A stretch of 64,000 bases of DNA from Dioscorea cayenensis subsp. rotundata (Eukaryota > Streptophyta > Magnoliopsida > Dioscoreales > Dioscoreaceae). The number at the start of each line of letters is the position of its first letter. The stretch's first letter is position 1. The stretch spans positions 3,259,501 through 3,323,500 of the forward strand of contig NC_052474.1 in NCBI RefSeq assembly GCF_009730915.1. The letters run 5' to 3'. The notes under the pieces were generated by a model. It saw nothing but the letters and a program-made list of their open reading frames with translations, was not told the DNA's origin and ran no database searches. This document shows, piece by piece, positions 49,573 to 63,418 of the stretch. The position numbers and the translations under genes are program-made.

Positions 49573-49885
49573 GGTAAAAAGCCCCTAAGGATGTTTATAG
49601 ATATTCAAATCTACAAATTAAAATCCATGGTGATAATAATAGCCTAATCAATTTTAACCGTCTTATTCTATTTCTACTAGCATCTATAATTAAAATAAAA
49701 CATATTACTGTAACTATGTAACACAATATATATATACCGGGGGGCGGCTGCGGCTGCGGCGGCTAAAGATGTTCATAGATATTCAAATCTACAAATTGAA
49801 ATCCATAGTGATAACAATAATTTAATCAATTTTAACTGTCTTATTCTATTTCTACTATCATCTATAATTAAAAAATAAAACTAAA
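49517..49885. repeat. Tandem duplication (period about 184 bases) with a GC-rich insert
   Basis: Copy 1 is about 49517-49695 and copy 2 about 49701-49885; both contain CATATTACTGTAA, AACACAATATATA, GATATTCAAATCTACAAATT and GTCTTATTCTATTTCTACTA. In copy 2 the segment after the TA tract is replaced by a GC-rich CCGGGGGGCGGCTGCGGCTG run (49738-49763), where copy 1 has an AT-rich AAAGGGTAAAAAGCCCC. Confidence 0.8.
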
Positions 49886-50349
49886 CCTTAGAGCAACTTA
49901 TTAACCTATTGTTATTGGGTATAACGATTGAGTTACTATTTAAAGTGCTGATGATTTCTCTCTCTACGGCCACTTTGTACTCTGTCTCTCTCTAACTCAT
50001 ACTCTCTCACTTTTTCATATTTGTGAATGTCCAAAAAGACTTAATCTCATATAAATATAGATATAAATATCACTATTTCTGGAGGTAAATTTTTTTTGTG
50101 TTCATCTGACTTTAGTTTTATCTCAAATCGGTCACCGAATTTTAATTTAAATCAATTTGGTCACCTTTCTTTCATTTAATTATACCGGCATGTCACTGCC
50201 CAATTTCCTAATCCCCTTTGCTTATGTGGCAGTCGGAGAAGTCCATTCATCCTCTCCACGTCAGCAATGGGTGGACACGCCAACAACTAATGCCACATCA
50301 CTTTAAATGGGGCCACATCAGCCTCATCTTCTTCCCCATTTCACCACAT

Positions 50350-50615
50350 AACTTGAAAGAAAACCACAGCCTGGTCATCAAAGCTGTAGACTTCGTTATC
50401 AAAAGCAATGTTGTCTTCCTCACAGCAGCTTTCTCATCCACGCACCTCCTCCTAAGCAACTCCACAAAACCTGAATGCTAAAAAGCCATCACTTCAATTT
50501 GTTAAGCTTATTAGCATCCATGGAGAACACACAAATCACCTATGCTATGTTGGTCAATGCCTGTTCTTGAATTGCTCCTATAGAATCTGAACATCGGCTC
50601 ACCAATGCCTCCAAA
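50350..50615 (-). pseudogene. Captured fragment resembling condensin-2 subunit D3 (CAP-D3)
   Basis: Within the Mutator-like element the minus strand reads LEALVSRCSDSIGAIQEQAL followed by TNIA. After a splice-acceptor-like ttttagcattcag it continues LLRRRCVDEKAAVRKTTLLL then ITKSTALM. This is HEAT-repeat sequence and, from memory of the family, fits plant CAP-D3. The frame is interrupted by a stop (TNIA-stop). Family recognition is by eye only. Confidence 0.5.
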
Positions 50616-50739
50616 CAATTCATTACCCAATCATCCTCAAACTAACTAGCAATATTTTATCCAATCAAACTGAAAATACTCAAAAAAACAGGGAATAAAA
50701 TCTAAAGATTTGAATCACTGATCACAAAAGCAAAGCAAG

Positions 50740-50790
50740 GATTTGATGGTAGTCTGCGAACGCCTCTCCAAACTTCATTCCCGCATAGGA
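50740..50790 (-). pseudogene. Possible second captured fragment (gene start region)
   Basis: The minus strand reads MKFGEAFADYHQILALLL then stop, after a pyrimidine-rich leader. The first residues resemble an SPX-domain or similar N-terminus, but the fragment is too short to name. Confidence 0.2.
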
Positions 50791-51489
50791 AGAGGAGAAA
50801 CAACAATGGCGGATCGATTAATAGAGAAAGGAAGCAAAATCCTAAAAAAAGATAAATGGAGAAGAGGAGCAAAAATGGGGAAGAAGATGTAGCTGATGTG
50901 TTAGATGTGCCATTAGTTGTTGACATGTCCACCTACTGCTGACATGGAGACTCCAACTAAGAATATTGAGCTGGCAATGGACTGCCACATAAATAAAGGG
51001 ATCAGAAAATTAAATAGGGACTTGCTGGGGTAACTAAATTAAAGAAAGATGACTAAATTGATTCATTGAAATTCGATGACTGATTTGAGATAAATTAAAT
51101 TAAAAATTAGATGACCATCCAAAAAATTTACCCCTATCTCTGGATTCCGAGAATAAACATTTGAGCATAGATTGGTGACACGTCATACCTCATCGTTTAG
51201 TTATTTATACAGTACTGCTACTGTATTATATATATATATAACGAATATTGTCACACTCTTTGAAAGACTCTTTAGACAAGTTCATCTTGTGCCAGCTCAT
51301 AGAGCCAACATATATTCACAAAGAGAACCGGAGCTCACAAGATATATACTAATTAATCAAAGGCACATAAACACATAAAATCATACATGAAATTATCATC
51401 TCCCAATTTGCACTATAGTCCTTCTAATTAACACGGACAATCACATGATATATCCATTGTTAATTTTAAACTGCAGGCCTTTGTGTTCC

Positions 51490-53186
51490 TCATAATACAT
51501 AAAGCGTTGGAGAAAGCCGAGGTGTGAGCATGACTTCCATGGACTTGACATTCAGCAAACCCAAAGACTGGTTTATCTCAACCGGCACCTTCCCAGGAGT
51601 CTCCAAATCAAAGGCTTGGATCAGGCGAGTCATAACCAGATCCATCACTTGAATGCTGAAGGAGCCCCCAGGGCATGCCCTCCTCCCTGCTCTCAATGGC
51701 AACAATTCATAGTGCTGTCCTCTCACGTCAATGCCTTTATGGGTCGTCAAGAACCTCTCAGGCTTGAACTCCAATGGATCAGGCCATACAACTGGATCTC
51801 TCTGCACCTTCCATACATTCACTGCAACATAGTATCCTTTGGGGATATGATATCCAGAGATCTGGCAATCCTCAGATGCTTCACGAGAAACCATTAGTTC
51901 TCCAGCAGGGCAAAGCCGGAACGCCTCTTTAACTACCGCCGACCAGTAAACAAGGTTCTTGATGTCAGACTGTTCTACAAGCCTTTCCTTCCCAACCTTT
52001 TCATCTATCTCCGATCTCACCTTGTCCATCACCGGCCTGTTGTTCAGCAGCAACGCCAACGTCCATATCAAGTATAACGTTGTTGTATGTGTCCCACCCA
52101 TTATCATACTCTATAAGCATGCATGCATGCATGCATGCATTTGATAATTAATTAGTAACAAGATTTATATATATATATATATAGAATAAAGAAAATAATT
52201 AAAAAAAAACATTGATTGATTACCAGGCAAGTAGCTTTGGTGACGGTATCTTGATCATACTCGGAGAACTCGGGATCATCCATAGCTGTTAACACGACGT
52301 CCATGAAGTCAAGATCATCACTTTCTTTTCTAAAAAGCCTTCTTTGCTTGTGATCCTCGAGCAAAGCACTCAAGACAGAGTCTATGTCTTTGAAAGCAGA
52401 TCTCATTACCTTCTTATATCCACCAAAATCAAACCATTTAAGAAAAGGGAACATGTCACCGGGGATAAAAGCTCCGACGAGCCGAACAAAATCTCTGAGC
52501 GCCTTACGGAACTTGAAAAAGTCCTCAGAGACGACGCCGCCATTTCCAGAGCGGAAATATAGTTTGCTAACAATCATATCAAGAACTACATTGTAATTGA
52601 TATCTCCCAACCAGCTCATCATCTCAACCTTGATGGGTTGCATGTTATTGGATGTGTATTGAGAGAAGAGACCCTTGATACAAATGTAGACTTCTTTGAT
52701 GACGACGCGGCTGAGAGCATTGAGGTGGGAGTTGGAGAGGAGTTCGGTGGTGGCGATGCGGCGGACTGCGCGCCAGTAAGGGCCGTAAGGGGCGAAGAGG
52801 ATCATGCTGCGGTTGTAGCCCATGAGGTCGCCGATGGTGCTGATGGGTCGGTTAGAAAGGGCCTTGTCGCAGGTGGTGAAGGAATCTTTGGCGGTCTCAC
52901 TGTTGCTGAGGATGACGATGCGGCGAGAGCCAACGCGGAGAGTGAAGATGGGGCCGAGCTCGTCGGCGAGGTCGGCGAGGTAAAGGACTAAAGAGCGGCG
53001 GCGTTTGAGGAGGTGGAGGTGGCCGATGATGGGTAGTGCGCCGGAAGGTTGTGGAGGTTCTTGAAGATGTGATTTTTTCTTGTTTGATATTTTGTTTGAT
53101 ATTAGTAATGAGAGTTTGCAGAGGAAAAGGATGGTGAACAGGCCTCCTATCATTGATGATGCTATTTGCAGGAAATCCATTTTCAT
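51490..53186 (-). CDS. Cytochrome P450, CYP82-like, copy B, with unusual catalytic motifs
   Basis: Two exons, 53186-52224 and 52110-51490, phase 0 (TCL|SMIMGG); 527 residues. Membrane anchor about residues 8-28, hinge PPQPSGALPIIGHLHL, C-helix WRAVRR, ExxR E383-A-F-R386, KPERFL, and CYP82-type RLIQAFDLETPGK near the end. Like copy A the I-helix is GGTHTTT (His329 for the usual acid). The heme loop is LRAGRRACPG: the conserved first Phe is Leu460 while Arg465 and Cys467 are kept. The intron sits at the same place as in copy A, so the two are tandem duplicates. It is divergent from the CYP85-clan gene, start codons 805 bases apart. Confidence 0.92.
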
Positions 53187-53991
53187 TCTCTTGATACTTA
53201 CATGACTTTCAGGCTTTACATGTTCGGAATATATAACAGGTAGGATACTTGGGAAGAAGGGTAACTAACGGATGAATAAAAGAACGGTGAAGAGTTTGCA
53301 GGATATTTGTTTAATTAAATTTTTTTTTTTACTATAAAGAAATATATATATTTTTTTATGTTAAAAATTTGACATTTTTCATGGAATTTTCCCCACTATC
53401 TAGTAGAGAACTCATTTCGCACACACTCAACGCCTTGTGGGCCAATTTAAAGCTAAAAAGCAAGGAAATAATATAAAGTCACATCAGGCATGCTTGCTAA
53501 ACAGTCACGCACGAGAAAATGTTCTTGCTAGTTGCTCTATCCAATAGATTAAAATAAGAAAAGTGGTGAGCCTGATAAAGTCACTTGCTAGTGCTGATCT
53601 GACAAAAACACATTTTCTTTTTTCTTTTTTTTTTTTTAAAAACATGATTAGTTTGAAATAGATTTGAAATTACAATATTGGAAGTAACTGCTGATTCTCA
53701 GAGTGTGATTACTGATAATGATCCATAAAGAACATCGGTCAAGAGCTATGTCTAATTACCCAAACCAAAAACCCTCCCAAGAAATTTAATTCTACTACAC
53801 ATACTTGATTATATTCCAAAATTCCACTTCATCTACTGGTGTTTCTTCTACCTAACGATTAGTACCAAACATCCTCATCTTTCCAAAGCTTTCCAAGTTA
53901 TGAGTCACAACTGATAAGGTGCATCTATCCACTCTCCATATATAAGCCTGCAATAACAAGAGGAACATCAGCGGTGAATCAGAGAAGAGCA
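53187..53991. promoter_or_regulatory. Shared divergent promoter region between CYP82-like copy B and the CYP85-clan gene
   Basis: The 805 bases separate two head-to-head start codons. A TATATAAG at 53938-53945 lies about 50 bases before the plus-strand ATG at 53992. A TATATAT on the minus strand near 53229-53237 lies about 45 bases before the minus-strand ATG at 53186. The arrangement would allow co-regulation. Confidence 0.6.
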
Positions 53992-55966
53992 ATGGTTTTC
54001 TCATTGCTAATCACAGCCATCCTGGCCATCGTTGCAGCCAAGACACTTAAAGAATATCTAAAGATAAGGCATTCCAATATCCCATCGGCAAACATGGGCT
54101 GGCCTCTCATCGGAGAAACACTCTCCTTTGTGAAGGCTCACCCAGCTTTCACCTTAGGGGATTACCTGCAACATCACATAGCAAAGTTCAAACTCCCTCT
54201 GCATCACTATCCTCTCTTTTAATTGACTAACATGTATGAAATTAGCTCAAGAGAACTGCATTGTATGCAGGTATGGGACGGTATTCTGGGCAAACATCTT
54301 TGGAAAATGGTTGATACACTCGGTAGACCCTGAGCTGAACCGATTTGTTGTGAACAATGAGATGAAAATGTTCAAGCAAGGTTGGCCACGGTCCCTCTCT
54401 AGGCTTATAGGTAACAATGCGCTGACCATATCTCTAGGGGATGCTCATAAGCGCCGCAGAGCTGAGGTGCTGAACTACCTCAGTGGCAGCAGGCTGGAGA
54501 GTACGTTCCTCAGAGACATGGAGCAGATAGCATCAGCTCACATGGAATCATGGAGGAACAGGGACATGGTCATTGCTACTGATGAAACTCGAAAAGTACG
54601 TGTTTATGTCCGTAATTTTTTTATATGCTTGCTTTCAAGGCTCTAATGATTGTCTTATGCCAGTATGCGTTCTACATGATAGCGAAGAAAGCACTAAGCA
54701 TGACACCAGGATCACCAGAGACAGAGAAGTTGATGGAGGCTCTCAATGACATCTACATGGGGATTGGTTTGATTTATGTTAATTTCCCCGGAACCAGATT
54801 TCGAAAGGCTTTACAGGTAGCTAGTTGATTATGTCGTGTTTCTTGTTTGGAGATTGGATTTTCAAGATTTGTGATTGTGGTTTATTGAATGCAGTCCAGG
54901 GCCTATGTTCAAGAGGTCATCAGACAGAAATTGGAACAAAGAAGGCTAAAGGACCAGGAGGATGACGACTTCCTCAACTATCTTATTAAGGACGGCACAT
55001 ACTCAACTGAAGAAATGGGAGATCTGGTGCAAAACTTCATCTTTGGAGGCAACGAAGTGATTGGAAGGACTTTGGCTGCAGCTATTTACTACCTTGGAAC
55101 TTGTCCTCAAGCGTGCGACCAACTACGGGTAAAATGAACTAATTTTGTTGTGTGTCTGTGTGTGTGTGTGTGGAACAAACTGCTAACATGATTGGAAATA
55201 TTCAGGAGGAACGTCTCCAAGTTATTAAATCCAAGCAACAATCTGGAGACTCTAGTTTAACATTGAGTGACTACCGAGGAATGGAATTTACTCAATGTGT
55301 AAGTTCAGGTTTCTTATTGTGCACACCTATAAAACAAAATTTGTAAATCATACCTTTTACAATATGATTTCTGAAGGTTGTGAATGAGACGCTGAGACTA
55401 GGTACTGTTTCCAGATTTCTACATAAGGTCGCCACTGCAAATATCCAGTATAAAGGTGGTATCAAGCTTAACTACTTTGATTTTTAGACTGTAAAAATTA
55501 TAAGTTAGTTCAATGTGATAATTAATTACCAGGATATGTCATTCCCCGTGGTTGCACGGTCATCGCCAATATCTCTGCAATGCATTTGGATCCAACTGAG
55601 TTTAAGGACCCCGAAACATTCAATCCATGGAGATGGCTGGTGAGGCTTTTCATGCATTAGTTTATTCCTTCATCTGTCATTGAATGAACTATCATGGTTT
55701 TACTGTTGATACATTCATCTCGCTATGTTTACACGTAGACCCCAAATGGTGTGAAGAAATCAAGAAGTTTCATGCCTTTCAGCGGGGGTGCGAGACACTG
55801 TATAGGAGCTGAACTTGCCAAGCTGGAGCTGATGGTATTCATTCACCAGCTGGTTATGAAATATGAGTGGGAGTTTGCTCAAAATGACCCCCCAATGGCT
55901 ACTCCTCGTCTTGAGTTCCCCAATTGTCTGCCCATCAAAATCAGAGCCATTTCACCAAAGTTATAA
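53992..55966 (+). CDS. Cytochrome P450, CYP85 clan (CYP90/CYP724-like), unusual I-helix
   Basis: Eight exons: 53992-54185, 54271-54595, 54664-54816, 54895-55128, 55206-55298, 55377-55455, 55533-55639, 55739-55966, all phases consistent; 470 residues. Multi-exon structure and motifs are of the CYP85 clan: MGWPLIGETLSFVKAHP near residue 40, NETLR (ExxR E337-R340), FNPWRW in place of PERF, heme loop FSGGARHCIG with Cys416, and ELAKLELMVFIHQLV. Clan members act on sterols, brassinosteroids or triterpenoids. By eye it sits nearest CYP724/CYP90 but is diverged. Oddity: the I-helix reads FGGNEVIGRT, so the conserved ETT is E278-V-I and the catalytic Thr is lost. The first donor (gcaaa|gttcaa) is weak but required for the frame. 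Confidence 0.9.
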
Positions 55967-56178
55967 GCATTTCTTGTGCATCTAATCTTTCCACCAGCAG
56001 TTAATAAATAATAAACTCGTTTGAATGCCAACAAAATGGATTTGATGCACAAAAAAATGTTGAACAGGATACTTTGCTTGAATCATATCATATTACTTTT
56101 GTATCAGCTTTCAATTTGCTTTCATGAAGGACCTTTCCAATTTTTAAGGAAGAGAATTGGATCAGTGTAAATCAATAT

Positions 56179-57738
56179 TCACAAGTTGAATTCAGTGTCC
56201 AATCCTCTTTCTCTCATCATCATTCTCACCGTCTCCACATCTTCCAGTCTTCCAGCATTCCTGTATATCCTCATGAGCAACTCAAAGTTGTGCTCATTAT
56301 CAGGCTCCAGCTCAAACAATCTCTCTGCTGCAACCTCTCCAATAGTTACATTCCCATGCACTGAGCAAGCATACAACAGAGCTCCCCAAACCCTCGGCCC
56401 TCCATCAAAAGGCATTGTTTTTGCCATTTCATAAGCTTCATCAACAAGCCCTGCTCTACCCAACATATTCACCATGCACCCATAATGCTCCATCCCTGGG
56501 GCTATCCTGTATTTCTTCTTCATTTTGTTAAACAACCTCCGGCCAGAATCCACCATTCCCAGATTTGCACATGATGAAAGCAAGGACACAAATGTCACCC
56601 GGTCCGGCTGCACACCAGAGTCTTCCATTTGCTTGAATATGTTAATGGCCCGACAATCTTTCCGGTGAACTGATATCATTGTATTCCAAGTAACCAAGTC
56701 TTTCTCCGGCATTGACTCGAACACTATTCGAGCACATCGCAATTGTTTGTGTTCAGCATACATTGCAATCAGTGCATTGGCAATGGACAAGTTCCATTCC
56801 ATCCCTTGTCGGAGAACCCATCCATGAATCTCATATCCAAGCTTTCTGTTGAATGAGAACTTTGCAAGCATTGTGGAGATGGCGATCGAGTTTGGTTCAA
56901 GCCCGGCAGCAAGCATACCTCTACAAACGTCCCACGCCTCACGCGCCAGCCCGTGATGCGCATAACCCGTCAACATGGAGTTCCAAGACACAGAGTCACG
57001 GTCGGGAATAACGTCGAACACCTTGCGTGCTTTCACAATGTCGCCACACTTGGCGTACATATCCACAAGCGCGTTAAGCACGAAAACGTCACGGCCAAGC
57101 CCAGAGCGAACAGCGTGCCGGTGCACGTCTTCGCCGTGCTGTATCGACCCAATACCCGCACAAGACTTGAGAACGCGCGGGAAGGTGAAATCATCGGGCT
57201 GGACACCGTCCTCAACCATCTGATAATACAAAGCCATGGCGTCTTCATAGAGGCCTAGCTCCGCGTACCCGGAGAGGAGCGAGTTCCACACGAACGAGGA
57301 CTTATTTCTCTCGGGCATTTCGTCGAACATGCGATGGGCTCTATCGACGAAGCCACAAGAGGCATAAAGACGGAGGAGTTTGGAGGAGACGCCAGCGTTG
57401 CGGCGAAGGAGGGAGCGGGGGATGATACGGTGGAGGCGAACGCCATGGGAGAGGGACCGCATGCGTGCGCATGTCTCAAGGAGGGAGGAGAAGATGGAGG
57501 GGTCGACCTTGATGCCATTGTCGATGGAGGCCTCGAGCTCGGCAAGGACGTGGTCGAGGGCCTGTTCGCGGGTGAGGCGAAGTGGGGTTGGAGAGATGAA
57601 CAGCGGCGAAGGAGAGGACTTGGGGTACGAGAGGGTGTGAAGGTTCCGGCGTTTCAGGGAGTGCTTTTCTTTGGATTTCTTCGAGCTGGGCTTCGTTTTG
57701 AGCGTAATGCGGAGCAGTGAAATGGGAGGGGCTTCCAT
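56179..57738 (-). CDS. OTP70: PLS-class pentatricopeptide repeat protein, OTP70-like
   Basis: Intronless, 519 residues. The N-terminus is basic and serine-rich (MEAPPISLLRITLKTKPSSK), a likely plastid transit peptide. PPR units run from about residue 85, for example FVWNSLLSGYAELGLYEDAM, YVLNALVDMYAKCGDIVKAR-like and SVSWNSMLTGYAHHGL, followed by an E domain (PRVWGALLYACSVHGN, ELEPDNEHNFELL) and no DYW domain. Sequence and architecture match Arabidopsis At4g25270 (OTP70), a chloroplast protein needed for rpoC1 intron splicing; the same role here is inferred by orthology. The ATG at 57738 is the first in frame; codons upstream are open but lack an ATG. Confidence 0.92.
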   Translation of the reverse strand: MEAPPISLLRITLKTKPSSKKSKEKHSLKRRNLHTLSYPKSSPSPLFISPTPLRLTREQALDHVLAELEASIDNGIKVDPSIFSSLLETCARMRSLSHGVRLHRIIPRSLLRRNAGVSSKLLRLYASCGFVDRAHRMFDEMPERNKSSFVWNSLLSGYAELGLYEDAMALYYQMVEDGVQPDDFTFPRVLKSCAGIGSIQHGEDVHRHAVRSGLGRDVFVLNALVDMYAKCGDIVKARKVFDVIPDRDSVSWNSMLTGYAHHGLAREAWDVCRGMLAAGLEPNSIAISTMLAKFSFNRKLGYEIHGWVLRQGMEWNLSIANALIAMYAEHKQLRCARIVFESMPEKDLVTWNTMISVHRKDCRAINIFKQMEDSGVQPDRVTFVSLLSSCANLGMVDSGRRLFNKMKKKYRIAPGMEHYGCMVNMLGRAGLVDEAYEMAKTMPFDGGPRVWGALLYACSVHGNVTIGEVAAERLFELEPDNEHNFELLMRIYRNAGRLEDVETVRMMMRERGLDTEFNL

Positions 57739-58502
57739 GGCGATCCACCAAATGGAGCCATTCACTCCTGGATAACATCATATGCAGGAGGGTCCATTAT
57801 AAGAGCTTCTGAAAATATTATCTGTGATCTTTATCTTTAGGAAAAACAAAAAATTAAATATGAATTAAATAAATTTATATTAAATAATTTACCATTTTCT
57901 ATGGTTAACATTTAATTGAAAAATCCACTGGCAGTGGCCACCCCTTATTAGTTGTTACATGCTTACATTAAGAATATATTTGGGAAATATTAATTATTTA
58001 ATATTTATTTATAAATTATAATTATAATAAATATATAGATTACGTTATTTGCAATATATATATATATATATAGACATTAAAAAACTATATTTTTATCATT
58101 AATCATTAGAACCAATAAAAGGATATTCTACATTTTGAAAATATAAAATAAGAAAATATTCTTAAAATGTTTATTTAATAGAATTACTAAATATTGATAA
58201 AGTTAATGTTAAATCACAATGGAAGAAAATAATAATAATTAAAAACCAACCCATTCCAAAATAAAAGAACCATTTGACGGAAGAAAAAAAGAATTATTTA
58301 ATTTTCATCAATATATGAAATGAGTAATAATTCACTAAAATGAAATATTGTGCACGATTCATTTTTTTAAACCACAGAATTCAACTGTGGAATTTTTGGA
58401 CATTGAATGGTCTCGCTGTTCCTTATTTGTATTGGCAGGTATGGTAAAAGACAATAATGTAGGCATTAAAGCATGAAGAACTCCTTCCTTAATTCTTGCA
58501 CA
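57739..58502. other. AT-rich intergenic stretch
   Basis: Promoter side of the PPR gene and 3' flank of the kinase gene, with (TA)n near 58056-58071. No gene seen. Confidence 0.5.
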
Positions 58503-62510
<4,008 letters not shown>

Positions 62511-63418
62511 CGCCGCCTCCGGTGATCTCTTCTCTTCGGCTTCTCAGATCGTCACTTCTCGATCTCCACTGGCACCTCTCTCTTCTTCTTCCTTGCAGGT
62601 TTTTTCTGGCGCTCCTGTTTTAAGGGCTTTTTTCTTTCTCACCCCCTATTGATCATCAAAATTATATTTATCTACATTCCTCATTTTTCAGCTCAGTCCC
62701 TCATTCTAAATTAAAATAGGATTGAAAACTTTTATAATTAAAGTTAAATATAAATTTTCAAATGGATTATATTATCATTTTCAGCAGTCATCTGGAAAAT
62801 TAGTTTTTTTTTTTTAGCGGATGTAGTCCTCGCAGGGAAAAAACCGGAGTTGGAGCACTAATCAAAAGTGGTTAGAAAGAGCCAAAATCAATTGCTAACA
62901 TGTAAACTAAGCCTGTGGGTACACTTGGGTAGAAGAGTCATTAGACTACATGTATCGACATGCTCTTTTATTTATTGATAGTCTCTGTATTAGTATTTTG
63001 TTTTTGTATTTTGTTTTTATTTTATGTTTCAGCTTTCGCACTTTGCGGATATATTTTCTATTTAATATTTATTTATATTTGTTTTTTAATAAATTTGTGA
63101 ATTAATTTTTTTATAAAAAATAATTATCATTTACAAATAATACTCTTCGATAGGAAAATATAAAATATAAAAGAAATAAATATGGAAATTCACATGGAAG
63201 CTGTTATAATTATTTGATTAATGTCGATAGACCTTGAGGTAATAAGCATTATTTGTTAAAATTATAGTTATGCATCATTTATGGATCGAGATGAATAAAC
63301 AACAATTAATGTGTGAAAAATAAGGCACTAATATAGTGACTGACCTCAACATGTGGCGGTGGAGTCACACAACAATGATTGAGGCATGTCACATTAAAAA
63401 AAAAAAAAAAGTACTTTG
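62511..63418. other. Intergenic stretch between kinase and UGT genes
   Basis: Kinase 5' UTR with CTTCTT repeats (about 62520-62600), then AT-rich DNA and a poly-A run near 63394-63409. No gene seen. Confidence 0.55.

Larger units (their letters stand above)
50074..51144. mobile_element. Mutator-like element with long TIRs carrying gene fragments (Pack-MULE candidate)
   Basis: Terminal inverted repeats of about 260 bases, 50084-50341 and 50873-51134, are similar throughout (GGTAAATTTTTT, TTATCTCAAATC, CCCATTTT ends). A target-site duplication of about 10 bases flanks them: TATTTCTGGA at 50074-50083 and TATCTCTGGA at 51135-51144, one mismatch. Long TIRs plus a 9-10-base duplication are the Mutator signature. 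The ~530-base interior encodes no transposase but carries host-gene-like fragments, listed separately. It lies between the two CYP82-like genes, about 350 bases beyond the 3' end of copy B. Confidence 0.8.

Noticed and set aside
44670-55966. Assignment of the P450 block to steroidal saponin (diosgenin) synthesis
   Set aside because: Family membership fits but substrate cannot be read from the sequence; kept only as a hypothesis within the cluster finding.
57334-57720. Plus-strand reading frames opposite the PPR gene
   Set aside because: Antisense shadow of the GC-rich PPR N-terminal region; no homology recognised.
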